DNA of 64,000 nt from Chroococcidiopsis sp. TS-821 (GCF_002939305.1 NZ_MVDI01000009.1:101758-165757); one strand, 5' to 3'. Positions 1 to 9,284 are shown, numbered from the stretch's first letter. Notes: generated by a model from the sequence alone, not told the origin. A program made the numbers and translations.

Positions 1-1
1 A

Positions 2-1339
2 GTTGTCGAAGAATCTCCGGATGGAGTGCGGACGTTTCTAGGGATAAAAGTGCCTTACCGCAACGAAGCTGGTGAAGTTATTGGGTTGATTGGGATATCC
101 AATGATATTACGGCACGCGTCCAACTAGAGCGCGATCGCGAACGAATTTTGCAACAAGAACAAGCCGCACGCGAAGCAGCAGAAAAAGCAAATCGCATCA
201 AAGACGAATTTCTGGCTGTACTTTCGCACGAGTTGCGATCGCCACTTAACCCAATTCTTGGTTGGACAAAGTTACTGCAATCAGGTAAACTCGACGCGAA
301 TACAACCGCACAAGCACTCGCCACTATCGAACGCAACGCCAAGCTGCAAACAGAACTCATCGATGACTTACTCGATGTGTCGCGGATTCTCCAAGGCAAA
401 CTTACGCTCAATATTCGTCCTATTGATTTAGTGTCGGTAGTAGAAGCTGCGATCGAAACTGTGAGTTTAGCCGCCACTACCAAAGCAATTGCAATCCAAA
501 CAACTTGCGATGCCAACATAGAAGTTGCAGGAGATCCAAACCGCTTGCAGCAAGTGGTGTGGAACCTTGTTTCTAATGCGGTGAAGTTTACTCCCTCCGG
601 TGGGCAGGTTGCGGTATGCTTAACTCGCGTTGGAACTCAAGCGGAAATTCGCGTCAGCGATACGGGTAAAGGGATTGCGTCGCAGTTTTTGCCACACGTG
701 TTCGACTACTTCCGCCAAGAAGACAGTGCGACAACGCGGCAGTTTGGTGGATTGGGGTTGGGACTTGCGATCGTGCGTCACTTAGTCGAACTGCACGGCG
801 GTACAGTAACCGCAGATAGCCCAGGAGAAGGACGCGGAGCCACCTTTACTGTCCGTTTACCATTATCAACAGCAACAGCGCCGAAGGCACCTCAACCGTC
901 ATTATTTACCACAAGCGAGGAGCAATTGACAGGAATTCGAGTGCTTGTTGTCGATGATGATGCAGATATGCGCGAGGTGGTGAGTTTTGTGCTTAAGCAA
1001 TCGGGTGCTGAAGTTATAAGTGTGGCGAATGCCACAGCAGCTTTAGCAACGCTAGCATCTTTTCAGCCAGAAATTCTCTTGAGTGATATTGGCATGCCAG
1101 AAATTGATGGCTATATGCTAATGCGAAAAGTGCGCGCGCTGTCACCAGAACAAGGAGGACATATTTTAGCGATCGCACTAACGGCATATGCTGCCGAGTT
1201 TGACCAAAAACAAGCGCTGCAAGCTGGTTTTCAACGACATCTTACTAAACCGATTGAACCTGACGTGCTAGTCAAGGAAATTGTCCAGTTACTGCATGAT
1301 AATAGAAGTCAGGGTTCAAAAATCGGAGATCAGAGTTAA
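2..1339 (+). CDS. Hybrid sensor histidine kinase (PAS-HisKA-HATPase-REC), 5' end cut off
   Basis: The frame is already open at base 2, so the gene begins left of the window and the GTG at 26 is internal. Visible order: the end of a PAS/PAC domain (GEVIGLIGISNDIT), an E/A-rich linker, a HisKA domain with the phospho-acceptor His in LAVLSHELRSPLNPI (about residue 76 of the visible part), and an ATPase domain with N box NLVSNAVKF and G boxes DTGKGIA and GGLGLGLAI. A C-terminal receiver domain follows, with acidic cluster VVDDDADMR and the phosphorylatable Asp in LLSDIGMPEIDGY. It should autophosphorylate and pass phosphate to its own receiver; the signal is unknown. The last 11 codons lie in a heptanucleotide repeat array (1305-1339), so the C-terminal tail NRSQGSKIGDQS is probably repeat-derived. 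Confidence 0.93.
   Translation, partial: VVEESPDGVRTFLGIKVPYRNEAGEVIGLIGISNDITARVQLERDRERILQQEQAAREAAEKANRIKDEFLAVLSHELRSPLNPILGWTKLLQSGKLDANTTAQALATIERNAKLQTELIDDLLDVSRILQGKLTLNIRPIDLVSVVEAAIETVSLAATTKAIAIQTTCDANIEVAGDPNRLQQVVWNLVSNAVKFTPSGGQVAVCLTRVGTQAEIRVSDTGKGIASQFLPHVFDYFRQEDSATTRQFGGLGLGLAIVRHLVELHGGTVTADSPGEGRGATFTVRLPLSTATAPKAPQPSLFTTSEEQLTGIRVLVVDDDADMREVVSFVLKQSGAEVISVANATAALATLASFQPEILLSDIGMPEIDGYMLMRKVRALSPEQGGHILAIALTAYAAEFDQKQALQAGFQRHLTKPIEPDVLVKEIVQLLHDNRSQGSKIGDQS
1305..1339 (+). repeat. Heptanucleotide array overlapping a gene end
   Basis: Five diverged 7-mers in register: GAAGTCA, GGGTTCA, AAAATCG, GAGATCA, GAGTTAA. The last one supplies the TAA stop of the histidine kinase. 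The same family recurs at 20302, 23264, 24998, 25128 and 56417. Confidence 0.6.
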
Positions 1340-1508
1340 AGGCAAGGCGCCCCTAGGCAAGTCACTAGAGGATCTCAAGTTTGCCTAAAAATATTCTGAA
1401 TAATTAGATAACTCATTGCATAATTCTTCCTTCTTAGACCGATATATGTATAGGCGTTATAATCGCCTTGCTTATCTAAACTCTATACTGAACTTAATAT
1501 GTACAACC

Positions 1509-1535
1509 AAAGCCCTGGCATTATGCTAGGGCTTT
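1509..1535 (+). terminator. Terminator-like hairpin
   Basis: AAAGCCCT (1509-1516) pairs perfectly with AGGGCTTT (1528-1535), with further GCA/TGC pairing inside the loop. The A-rich 5' side and T-rich 3' side fit a bidirectional intrinsic terminator. It lies 170 bases downstream of the kinase stop, so what it terminates is uncertain. Confidence 0.5.
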
Positions 1536-1631
1536 ATAATGCCTGCTATAGCAGGGTTCAGGTCAACTGTCATGGTCGTATTGCTAATCAATTACGAATT
1601 ATGGATTATGAAATAAAGATAGATTTCGTAC

Positions 1632-1661
1632 GAACCAATATTAAGAGAACCAATATTAAGA
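1632..1661. repeat. Exact 15-bp tandem duplication
   Basis: GAACCAATATTAAGA occurs twice head to tail (1632-1646 and 1647-1661) without a mismatch, which suggests a recent slippage event. Confidence 0.85.
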
Positions 1662-1807
1662 ATTGAGCCAACTGTATTTATAGTTGAAATATCTGTATCA
1701 CTTGAGATTAGCACAACGCTAGTTTAACTTTATTTTTCTCGTCCTTTGATGAATCGTGTTAACTTGCTTAGGGGAGGATATAGTAAGACGAACTGCTAAG
1801 TAGAACT

Positions 1808-2221
1808 ATGCTTCAGGTTTCTAAAACAGTTGCCATTCCCGATCGCGAAATTGAAATCAGCGCGGTTCGTTCTCAAGGATCGGGTGGTCAAAATGTCAAC
1901 AAAGTGGCAACAGCGATTCATCTACGCTTTGACATTGTTGCTTCGTCATTACCTGATATCTATAAACAGCGGCTATTGAAACTCAACGATCAACGCATCA
2001 CCAAAGAAGGCGTAATTGTCATCAAAGCCCAAGAACACCGCAGCCAAGAGCAAAATCGCGAGGAAGCATTAAAACGCTTACAAGAGTTGATTCAAAGCGT
2101 GACAATCGTACCTAAGAAGCGCAAACCAACTAAGCCGTCGTATCTTTCTCAGCAAAAACGCCTTGATAGTAAAAGTAAGCGATCGCGCATCAAAGCAACG
2201 CGAAGAAAAGTAATTGAATAA
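1808..2221 (+). CDS. arfB: Peptidyl-tRNA hydrolase ArfB (ribosome rescue)
   Basis: Small class-I release-factor-like protein of 137 aa. It hydrolyses peptidyl-tRNA on ribosomes stalled without a stop codon. The catalytic GGQ lies in GSGGQNVNKVATA (about residues 24-36), and the C-terminal 40 residues are very basic (KKRKPTKPS, KSKRSRIKATRRK), as expected for the tail that enters the empty mRNA channel. It has no codon-recognition domain, so it is ArfB/YaeJ and not RF1 or RF2. The length is typical. It stands alone, with a large gap upstream and a convergent gene downstream. Confidence 0.93.
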   Translation: MLQVSKTVAIPDREIEISAVRSQGSGGQNVNKVATAIHLRFDIVASSLPDIYKQRLLKLNDQRITKEGVIVIKAQEHRSQEQNREEALKRLQELIQSVTIVPKKRKPTKPSYLSQQKRLDSKSKRSRIKATRRKVIE

Positions 2222-2355
2222 AGTCAGACTAAATCTAGTTGACTTGTGATGATAAAAGTGGTAAAGGGTGACTAGAATTGATCCACAAGCATCTTAAATA
2301 GAAGCATAGAAGCATTGTCTTGTAGCTGTTATCGTAGACCTGACCTCTGCTATTG

Positions 2356-3849
2356 TTAGCAAGATTTCAACAACTGCTGGAGTGTTCCTTTAGCACCAAG
2401 CGTCGACAAGTTGTTTAGTTGATTACGAACCGCTGCAACAAAATGCGATGACTGTGATAAGTCGCCAAAAATTTCCGATAAGCTGAGCAACGGTTGCGGA
2501 TCAGAACCACCTCTACGGGCTTGTTGAGTCAGAATATCTGCAATCGGGTCGTCAATTGCGATCGCATTACCGCGATCGTCTTGTGCGTTCAAGTAGCGGA
2601 ACCAAGCAGCAATGGTTAAACTTATATAGTCGATCGCGCCACCTTGCGCAAGTTTATCGCGGAGCGAACCTAGAATAAATTTTGGCACTTTTGCAGAACC
2701 ATTGAGGCAAAGACGCGGCAGTTGATCGCAAATTTTGGGGTTGGCAAATCGTTCGACAAGAGTCTGTTTGTAATCACTCAAATCAATTCCTGGTACAGGT
2801 TCTAGCGTAGGCGTCACCTCTTCCATAAGATGAATGACGGCTTGCTTGAATAATGGATCTGCCATGACTTCATGAACGTAGGTGTAACCTGCCAAAGAGC
2901 CGAGATAGCCAATTAACAAGTGACTCGCATTGAGTAGCCGGATCTTCATCATTTCGTAGGGATGAACGTTATCCGTCATTTGGACGCCAACCGTTTCCCA
3001 GTTCGGTCTACCAGCACAGAAATCGTCTTCCACAACCCACTGAATAAAAGGCTCTGCCACAACAGGGAAAGCATCGTCAATACCAAATTCTGCTACCATT
3101 GCGATATCAGGTGGAGTTGTCGCGGGAGTGATGCGATCGACCATGCAGTTGGGAAACGTGACGCGTTCAGCAATCCAACGCCCTAATTGAGGATTTTGCA
3201 ATTCGGCAAAACTCGTTAACATTTTACGAGCAATATTACCGTTACCTTGCAAGTTGTCACACGATAACACGGTAAATGGCTCTAAGCCCTGTTTACGGCG
3301 TTGATCGAGCGCAGTTGTTAAAAATCCATAGACACCAATTGGTTGGTCAGGATGCTGCAAATCTTGCTGAATTGTGGGATGATTGACATCAAATTCGCCA
3401 CTACCTTCAATGTAGTAGTAACCGCCCTCGGTAATCGTCAGCGTTACAATCCGGCAGTTAGGATTTGCTAAAGCGTCAATGACGGCTTGTCGATTGTCTG
3501 GTGCGAATAGATACTGCGTAATTGAGCCGATAACCCGCGCGCGATCGCCCTCTGACGATCGTTCAACAAGCGTATACAAACAGTCTTGCGCATGTAGTGC
3601 ATCGCGCATCCGCCGATCGTATTCCAATAGCCCCACACCGCAGATTCCCCATTCATTTGTAGAATTGAGATGCAAGTAATCGTCAAGATACAACGCTTGA
3701 TGCGCGCGATGAAATCCACCAACACCAATATGGACAATGCCATTCGTAACTTGCTGGCGATCGTAACTCGGTACGCGAACGCGATTTGCTAAACGCGATA
3801 AAGCGGCTTGATTCAGCTTAATGGCTGAACGGGTACTGATATTGCTCAT
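2356..3849 (-). CDS. mtlK: Mannitol 2-dehydrogenase family protein (polyol to ketose)
   Basis: Long-chain polyol dehydrogenase of 497 aa that uses NAD(P) to oxidise mannitol, arabitol or a related polyol to the ketose. The N-terminal Rossmann part starts with GIVHIGVGGFHRAHQALYL (about residues 38-56). The catalytic K-x5-N-x2-H signature of the family is present as KIRLLNASH (about residue 302). It is the last gene of a minus-strand operon, 4 bases after the ATPase gene, matching the smo-mtlK order in Rhodobacter. It could also be a fructuronate or tagaturonate reductase relative, but its place beside a polyol/sugar importer favours a polyol substrate. Confidence 0.85.
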   Translation of the reverse strand: MSNISTRSAIKLNQAALSRLANRVRVPSYDRQQVTNGIVHIGVGGFHRAHQALYLDDYLHLNSTNEWGICGVGLLEYDRRMRDALHAQDCLYTLVERSSEGDRARVIGSITQYLFAPDNRQAVIDALANPNCRIVTLTITEGGYYYIEGSGEFDVNHPTIQQDLQHPDQPIGVYGFLTTALDQRRKQGLEPFTVLSCDNLQGNGNIARKMLTSFAELQNPQLGRWIAERVTFPNCMVDRITPATTPPDIAMVAEFGIDDAFPVVAEPFIQWVVEDDFCAGRPNWETVGVQMTDNVHPYEMMKIRLLNASHLLIGYLGSLAGYTYVHEVMADPLFKQAVIHLMEEVTPTLEPVPGIDLSDYKQTLVERFANPKICDQLPRLCLNGSAKVPKFILGSLRDKLAQGGAIDYISLTIAAWFRYLNAQDDRGNAIAIDDPIADILTQQARRGGSDPQPLLSLSEIFGDLSQSSHFVAAVRNQLNNLSTLGAKGTLQQLLKSC

Positions 3850-3853
3850 AGTC

Positions 3854-4963
3854 TTAATTAAGAGTTAGGTGATGACGACGGACTTTAGGAATGGCTTCGC
3901 CTTGTTGGTTAAACAAATGACACAGCTCGCCATTAATATGAATCGGAACGCGATCGTGTAACTGACTGGTGTTATCTCCATCGGTTTGCACGATCAGAGT
4001 ATCGCCATTGGCAATCTTGACGTAGAGATAAGTTTCACCACCAAGTCGTTCAACAACTAGCACCTCGCCATTGATAGTTGCTTGCGTTCGGTCTAAGCGG
4101 AGATGTTCAGGACGAATTCCCAACGTGGCGCGATCGCCAACGGCTAAACTTCCAGGTTTGACGGGAATCGTCACACTCACATCATCAGGAAGTCTCACAG
4201 TCGTACCCGAATCATTAACACCTGCAACTGTCACTGATATGAAGTTCATCCGCGGCGAACCGATAAAGCCAGCAACAAATAGATTGCGCGGATGATGATA
4301 CAGTTCGAGTGGCGATCCTACTTGCTCGACAATACCGTTTTGCAACACGACAATTTTATTCGCCAGCGTCATAGCTTCAACTTGATCGTGCGTTACGTAA
4401 ATCATCGTTGATTGCAAACTATCATGCAGACTCGCAAGTTCAATACGCATCTGCACCCGCAACGCCGCATCAAGGTTAGATAGTGGTTCGTCAAACAAAA
4501 ACACCTTAGGATTGCGAACGAGGGCGCGACCGATCGCTACCCGCTGGCGCTGTCCTCCCGATAGTTCGCGTGGTTTGCGGTTTAAAAGCGGCTCTAATTG
4601 TAAAATGCGAGCAACATCACGCGCGCGTTGCAGTCGTTGTGCTTTGGGAACACCAGCAAGTCGGAGGCTAAATGCCATATTCTCCGCAACCGTCATGTGT
4701 GGATACAACGCATACGTTTGAAACACCATCGCCAAACCGCGTTTATCCGGCGGGACATCATTCACTCGCTTGCCATCAATCAGCAATTCACCAGCAGTAA
4801 TTTCTTCAAGTCCAGCAATCATGCGGAGTAAAGTAGACTTGCCACAACCGGATGGACCGACAAAAACAACAAATTCGCGGTCATTTACATCCAAGTCAAT
4901 ACCTTTAATAACCTCACTATCCGCATACGTTTTGTGAATATTTTTTAAAGCAACTGTTGACAT
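3854..4963 (-). CDS. Sugar/polyol ABC transporter ATP-binding protein (MalK/SmoK type)
   Basis: ATPase of 369 aa that powers the two permeases encoded just upstream. Walker A is GPSGCGKST (about residue 36), the ABC signature LSGGQRQRVAIGRAL, Walker B VFLFDEPLSNLD, and the switch His is in YVTHDQVEAMT. The C-terminal 130 residues form the OB/TOBE regulatory domain of the MalK/UgpC/SmoK class (GIRPEHLRL). It follows the second permease after a 100-base gap and is separated from mtlK by 4 bases. ATPases of this class can serve more than one importer. Confidence 0.92.
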   Translation of the reverse strand: MSTVALKNIHKTYADSEVIKGIDLDVNDREFVVFVGPSGCGKSTLLRMIAGLEEITAGELLIDGKRVNDVPPDKRGLAMVFQTYALYPHMTVAENMAFSLRLAGVPKAQRLQRARDVARILQLEPLLNRKPRELSGGQRQRVAIGRALVRNPKVFLFDEPLSNLDAALRVQMRIELASLHDSLQSTMIYVTHDQVEAMTLANKIVVLQNGIVEQVGSPLELYHHPRNLFVAGFIGSPRMNFISVTVAGVNDSGTTVRLPDDVSVTIPVKPGSLAVGDRATLGIRPEHLRLDRTQATINGEVLVVERLGGETYLYVKIANGDTLIVQTDGDNTSQLHDRVPIHINGELCHLFNQQGEAIPKVRRHHLTLN

Positions 4964-5063
4964 AAAAAGCTTCCATTGTGTAAATAATCAACTCAAACTC
5001 AACACAAAAACCCCTAGACATCCCTCCTTTGTGTTTCCGTTTCTCCCAAATCCAGCAGAACCA

Positions 5064-5882
5064 TTACTTCACCGCACCAAACGTCAAACCTCGGACTAAT
5101 TGCCGTTGACTTAACCAACCAAAGATTAAAATCGGAGCGATCGCCATCGTTGAAGCTGCGGAAAGTTTCGCCCAAAACAATCCTTGCGGACTTGAAAATG
5201 AAGCAATAAACGCCGTCAATGGCGCAGCATCTGCCGTGGTTAAATTCAGGCTCCAGAAAGCTTCATTCCACGACAAAATAATCGATAGTAACGCCGTCGA
5301 AGCAATTCCAGGTAAGGCAAGAGGTAACAAAACGTGAACGAGTTCTTGTTGCGTGGTTGCGCCATCCATGCGATCGGCTTCTAAAATCTCTTTGGGAACT
5401 TCCTTAAAAAAGCTGTAGATCATCCAAACGACGATCGGTAAGTTAATCAGCGTATAGATGACGATCAAGCCGATCCGCGTATCCAATAACCCAAAGTTGC
5501 GCGACAAGATATAGATTGGTACCAACACGCCAACTGGCGGTAGCATTTTGGTAGATAACATCCACAACAAAGTTCCCTTGGTACGTTTTGTGGGAAAGAA
5601 CGCCATCGCATATGCCGCAGGTATCGCGAGTAACAGTGCTAGAATTGTTGAACCCAACGATACAGCAATGCTGTTAAACGCATAATTGAAATAATCTGCC
5701 CGCGCTTCAATCGCTACATAGTTTTCTAAAGTCGGCTGGAAAAACAACTGCGGAGGCGTTGCCACTGCCGCAACTTCCGTTTTAAAACTGGTCAGAAACA
5801 TCCAGAAAATTGGGAAAAACAAGATGCAGGCGACCAGCCAGCCGAGTAATGTAAATAGCCAACGACGAGAATTACTTGCCAT
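5064..5882 (-). CDS. Polyol/sugar ABC transporter permease (MalG/SmoG type)
   Basis: Inner-membrane subunit of 272 aa with six predicted membrane spans; the first is at about residues 8-30. The cytoplasmic EAA loop that docks on the ATPase is seen in EILEADRMDGATTQQELVHV (about residue 166). It starts 3 bases after the stop of the other permease, so the two are translationally coupled and form the heterodimeric channel. The family imports di- and monosaccharides and polyols; the exact substrate cannot be read from the permease. Confidence 0.92.
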   Translation of the reverse strand: MASNSRRWLFTLLGWLVACILFFPIFWMFLTSFKTEVAAVATPPQLFFQPTLENYVAIEARADYFNYAFNSIAVSLGSTILALLLAIPAAYAMAFFPTKRTKGTLLWMLSTKMLPPVGVLVPIYILSRNFGLLDTRIGLIVIYTLINLPIVVWMIYSFFKEVPKEILEADRMDGATTQQELVHVLLPLALPGIASTALLSIILSWNEAFWSLNLTTADAAPLTAFIASFSSPQGLFWAKLSAASTMAIAPILIFGWLSQRQLVRGLTFGAVK

Positions 5883-5885
5883 GAT

Positions 5886-6803
5886 TTAGATATCCAAATT
5901 ACGAGCAACACTACGCATCAAAAAGATCGCCACAATGTTGGCAAGAATTACGGCAATTAATCCTCCAGCAGAGGCACCGCCGACGTCAAATTCCAACAAA
6001 GCTTTGAGGAAGATGTAATACGCCAAGTTCGTGGTTGCTAATCCAGGACCACCACCTGTGGTGACAAAAATTTCGGCGAAGATCGTCAAAAAGAAGATTG
6101 TTTCGATCATTGCCACGACTGCGATCGCGCGGTTAAGATGTGGCAACATGACAAACCGAAATAAGGCCACAGGATTCGCACCATCCATGCGGGCTGCTTC
6201 TAACTGTTCGCGATCGAGAGATTGAATTGCCGTAAGGAGAATCAGCAACGCAAACGGCAACCATTCCCAAGAAACAATAATAATAATTGCCAGTAAGGGA
6301 AAATCGGCAAACCAATCGATCGCCCCCAATCCCAAGCCTGTGGTAATCTGCGCAAATAGCCCGTTAACGGGATGCATCAGCATATTTTTCCAAATCAGCG
6401 CACTGACCGTCGGCATCACAAAAAATGGCGATATTGCGAGTACCCGCGCAACGCCTCGCCCAAAAAAGTCTTGGTCAAACAGTACCGCGAGTAAAGTTCC
6501 TAGCCCAATCGTGATTGCTAAAACTGCACCAACGAGAATCACTGTTGTGACAATCGAACTCCAAAACCCTGGATCGGTCAAAATAAACGTGAAGTTTTCA
6601 ATACCGATAAATTCACGGACATCAGGATTAAGCAAGTTATACCGCTGAAAAGCAAACCATACTGTCATTGCCAGCGGCACAATCATCCACAGCAACAAGG
6701 CGATCGCCGAAGGTGCAACCAGCGGTAAGGTCGATACCTGTCGTTTGCGTTGCTTAAGGCGTGGCGTTTTGTGGCGGGGCTTGACAACGAGTGTAGAAGA
6801 CAT
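5886..6803 (-). CDS. Polyol/sugar ABC transporter permease (MalF/SmoF type)
   Basis: Membrane subunit of 305 aa. A basic N-terminus (RHKTPRLKQRKRQ) is followed by a first span at about residues 28-52 and five more. The EAA loop reads EQLEAARMDGANPVALFRF (about residue 200). It lies 23 bases after the binding-protein gene and 3 bases before its partner permease, inside one operon. Length and topology are normal for the short MalF-like permeases of polyol importers. Confidence 0.92.
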   Translation of the reverse strand: MSSTLVVKPRHKTPRLKQRKRQVSTLPLVAPSAIALLLWMIVPLAMTVWFAFQRYNLLNPDVREFIGIENFTFILTDPGFWSSIVTTVILVGAVLAITIGLGTLLAVLFDQDFFGRGVARVLAISPFFVMPTVSALIWKNMLMHPVNGLFAQITTGLGLGAIDWFADFPLLAIIIIVSWEWLPFALLILLTAIQSLDREQLEAARMDGANPVALFRFVMLPHLNRAIAVVAMIETIFFLTIFAEIFVTTGGGPGLATTNLAYYIFLKALLEFDVGGASAGGLIAVILANIVAIFLMRSVARNLDI

Positions 6804-6826
6804 AGCCTCAAGAAGTGATAAGAGTT

Positions 6827-8170
6827 TTACTTGATATATCCGGTGTGGCGCATGAAGCGTTCTGTCGATCGCTGCGATTGTTCTAACGCTTGCTCTACGC
6901 TGATGTTGTTAGTTAATGCGGCTGCAATCGTTTGTCCTACTTGCGCGCCGATCGCCTGAAATTCTGGAATATCAACGTATTGCACTCCCGTATAAGGCGT
7001 CGGTTCAACTGCTGGGCGCGTAATATCCGCCGATTCAATCGATCGCAGCACAATTTCTGTAAACGGTGCAGCTTGTTGATAGTTAGGATTTTCATAAGTT
7101 GATGTTCGCGTACCAGGCGGTACTGCAACCCAACCATTCTCGTTGGCGACTAACTGAATATATTCTTTGGATGTTGCCCACGCAACGAACCTTTGCGCTG
7201 CTTCGGGTGATTCTGAGGTTTTAGGAACGGCGAGTGCCCAAGCCCACAGCCAATTTGAGCCGTTAGGATATTCGGCGATCGGCGCGCGGGTAAAGCCAAC
7301 GGTGTCGGCGACTTGCGATTCTTTCGGATTCGATAACAATCCGGCAGCAACGGTAGCATCGATCCACATTCCGCATCTACCTGTTGAGAACAATGCTAAA
7401 TTCTCGTTGAATCCATTGGAACTCGCGCCTGGGGGACCATAGTTGTTGAGTAAATTGATATAAAAGCTAACTGCGTTTTTCCATGCGGGAGTATTAATCG
7501 TCGGTTGCCACTCCATGTCAAACCAGCGTCCGCCGAAGGTGTTAACCAACGTCGAGAGAAATGCCATGTTTTCTCCCCAACCAGGTTTACCGCGCAGGCA
7601 AATACCGTAAACTCCATTCACCGGATCGTGGACTTGGCTTGCCCATTGTTGAATCTGCGCATACGTTGGCTGTTCGGGTACGGCAATTCCTGCTTTTTCA
7701 AACAAGTCTTTGCGGTAATACAGCATCGAACTTTCGCCATAGAAGGGAACCGCATACAGTTGACCTTCGTGGGAAAGTCCCTCGCGGATCGGTGTGAGTA
7801 AATCATCTACGTCGTAGCTAGCAGGAAGCTGTAAGGGTAGCAGCCAGTCGCGTCTTGCCCAAATCGGTGTTTCATACGAACCAATCGTTAAAACATCAAA
7901 TTGTCCGCCTTGGCTGGCAACATCTGTAGTTGTGCGTTGGCGCAGGATGTTTTCTTCGAGAACAACCCATCGCAGTTCGATATCAGGATTTGCTGCCTCG
8001 AAGTGGCGCGAAAGATCCTGCATAACTACCATGTCACCGTTATTAACGGTGGCGATCGTCAGTCGCGTTTTCTGTACGGCTTGCGAAGGCGCACAGGCGT
8101 GTAGCAATTGCACTAGCGTCACTCCTACAAGAAATGCCGCTAGCACTTTAGCGAAGCGGGGGATACGCAT
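6827..8170 (-). CDS. Sugar/polyol-binding lipoprotein of ABC importer
   Basis: Extracytoplasmic solute-binding protein (family 1, SmoE/MalE-like), about 447 aa, that captures the substrate and delivers it to the adjacent permeases. Start chosen at the ATG at 8170 because AAAAGGAG lies 7 bases before it; a TTG further upstream is in frame but overlaps that site. The signal peptide ends in a lipobox-like LLHAC (about residues 22-26), so it is probably lipid-anchored. Family features include YAVPFYGESSMLYYRKDLFEKAG and the late GMWIDATVAAG segment. It is the first gene of the operon and is divergent from the dehydrogenase gene at 8330. Confidence 0.9.
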   Translation of the reverse strand: MRIPRFAKVLAAFLVGVTLVQLLHACAPSQAVQKTRLTIATVNNGDMVVMQDLSRHFEAANPDIELRWVVLEENILRQRTTTDVASQGGQFDVLTIGSYETPIWARRDWLLPLQLPASYDVDDLLTPIREGLSHEGQLYAVPFYGESSMLYYRKDLFEKAGIAVPEQPTYAQIQQWASQVHDPVNGVYGICLRGKPGWGENMAFLSTLVNTFGGRWFDMEWQPTINTPAWKNAVSFYINLLNNYGPPGASSNGFNENLALFSTGRCGMWIDATVAAGLLSNPKESQVADTVGFTRAPIAEYPNGSNWLWAWALAVPKTSESPEAAQRFVAWATSKEYIQLVANENGWVAVPPGTRTSTYENPNYQQAAPFTEIVLRSIESADITRPAVEPTPYTGVQYVDIPEFQAIGAQVGQTIAAALTNNISVEQALEQSQRSTERFMRHTGYIK

Positions 8171-8228
8171 CGCATGGCTCCTTTTAATTGTTAACAAAAT
8201 ACATTAAGTTTTTGATTTTATGCTCTAA

Positions 8229-8240
8229 TTTTGGGCAAAA
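8229..8240. promoter_or_regulatory. Candidate operator in the divergent promoter region
   Basis: TTTTGGGCAAAA is a 5+2+5 palindrome (TTTTG/CAAAA) located between the divergent importer operon and the dehydrogenase gene. A SorC-type regulator is encoded 1 kb away, which makes it a plausible site. This is inference from position and symmetry only. Confidence 0.3.
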
Positions 8241-8329
8241 GCTCGATAATAGAAATCATACTTGGCTTTGTTGTAAAACTGAGAAGTTCATGCGAATTTG
8301 CAACATTTCTTCAATACAAGGTGAAAATG

Positions 8330-9133
8330 ATGACAGCAAAAGCAACTTATGACTTTACAGGTAAAACGATTTTGATTACCGGTGGTGCGGGAGAAATTGG
8401 CAAGGCGACCGCCCGCCGTTTTGCGGCTAATGGTGCTGGTGTCGTGCTATTCGATCTCAATGAAGCGGGAATGACGAAGGTGGCTGAAGAACTCAAAGAG
8501 TATGACGTTCGAGTGAGTACATTTCGCTGTGACGTTACGTCTGCTAACGACGTTCGTCAAGCCTTTGCGGAGGCTGCGGCGCAGTTTGGGCAGATTGACT
8601 ATGTTTTTAACAATGCAGGGTATCAAGGCGCGTTTGCCAAGACTGACGAGTATCCTGAAGATGACTTTCAAAAAGTTATTGATATCAACGTTGTCGGTGT
8701 TTTTCGCATTCTTAAGGCTGCGGCGCAGCATCTACGCGATATCGGTGGAGGCGCGATAGTTAATATGGCAAGCTTCGCAGGGGTCGTAGGTCCACCGAAT
8801 ATGCTAGCTTACGCGGCTTCTAAGTTTGCAGTTGTTGGCATGACTCAAACCGCAGCAAAAGACCTTGCCCCTCATGGTATTCGCGTCAATGCGCTATCGC
8901 CTTCATTGATTGGTCCTGGTTTTATGTGGACGCGCCAGACGGAATTACAAGCAGCAGTAGGATCGCAGTATTTTGATAGCGACCCGAAGGTGGTTGAGCA
9001 GCAGATGATTAACTCAGTGCCAATGCGTCGTTTAGGAAGCTTAGAAGAAGTTGCAAATGGCGTAGCGTTTTTGATGAGTGAAGAGGCAAGTTATATTACA
9101 GGATTTAATCTAGAGATTACTGGCGGGCAATAA
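8330..9133 (+). CDS. Short-chain dehydrogenase/reductase, probable polyol dehydrogenase
   Basis: Classical SDR of about 267 aa. The cofactor motif is TGGAGEIGKA (about residue 18), NNAG is at about residue 96, and the catalytic YxxxK is YAASK with an upstream Ser in VNMASFAG. AAGGTG precedes tandem ATGs at 8327 and 8330; the second has the better spacing of about 8 bases. It is transcribed away from the polyol importer and sits next to the SorC-type regulator. Its Rhodobacter counterpart in this gene context is the sorbitol dehydrogenase SmoS, so oxidation of sorbitol, galactitol or a similar polyol is the likely job. SDR substrates cannot be fixed from sequence. Confidence 0.85.
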   Translation: MTAKATYDFTGKTILITGGAGEIGKATARRFAANGAGVVLFDLNEAGMTKVAEELKEYDVRVSTFRCDVTSANDVRQAFAEAAAQFGQIDYVFNNAGYQGAFAKTDEYPEDDFQKVIDINVVGVFRILKAAAQHLRDIGGGAIVNMASFAGVVGPPNMLAYAASKFAVVGMTQTAAKDLAPHGIRVNALSPSLIGPGFMWTRQTELQAAVGSQYFDSDPKVVEQQMINSVPMRRLGSLEEVANGVAFLMSEEASYITGFNLEITGGQ

Positions 9134-9149
9134 AAGCGCGATCGCTTTT
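9132..9149 (+). terminator. Short terminator-like hairpin after the SDR gene
   Basis: AAAAGCG (9132-9138), loop CGAT, CGCTTTT (9143-9149). It overlaps the TAA stop and contains a HIP1 core. The short T run makes it a weak candidate. Confidence 0.4.
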
Positions 9150-9284
9150 CAAATTCTGAGCAATATATAATTTTGTGAGCATTTGCTTAAAAAATAAATC
9201 ATCCTTTTGGTAGTTACACTTCACGCAACGAGCGATACAAACAATTTCCCCCTGCTCCTCTGCTTTCTTACGTCAAGGTACGAT

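Larger units (their letters stand above)
1340..1807. other. Gene-free gap with small hairpins and repeats
   Basis: No convincing ORF. It holds a small hairpin AGGCG/CGCCT (1452-1468), the terminator-like hairpin at 1509-1535, the palindrome CCTGCTATAGCAGG (1542-1555), three 7-mers ATTACGA ATTATGG ATTATGA (1591-1611) and an exact 15-bp tandem duplication (1632-1661). The last 150 bases are AT-rich and presumably carry the arfB promoter; no clear -35/-10 pair was picked. Confidence 0.6.

Noticed and set aside
55..519. 154-codon ORF antisense to the histidine kinase
   Set aside because: Shadow of the HisKA/linker region, no domain.
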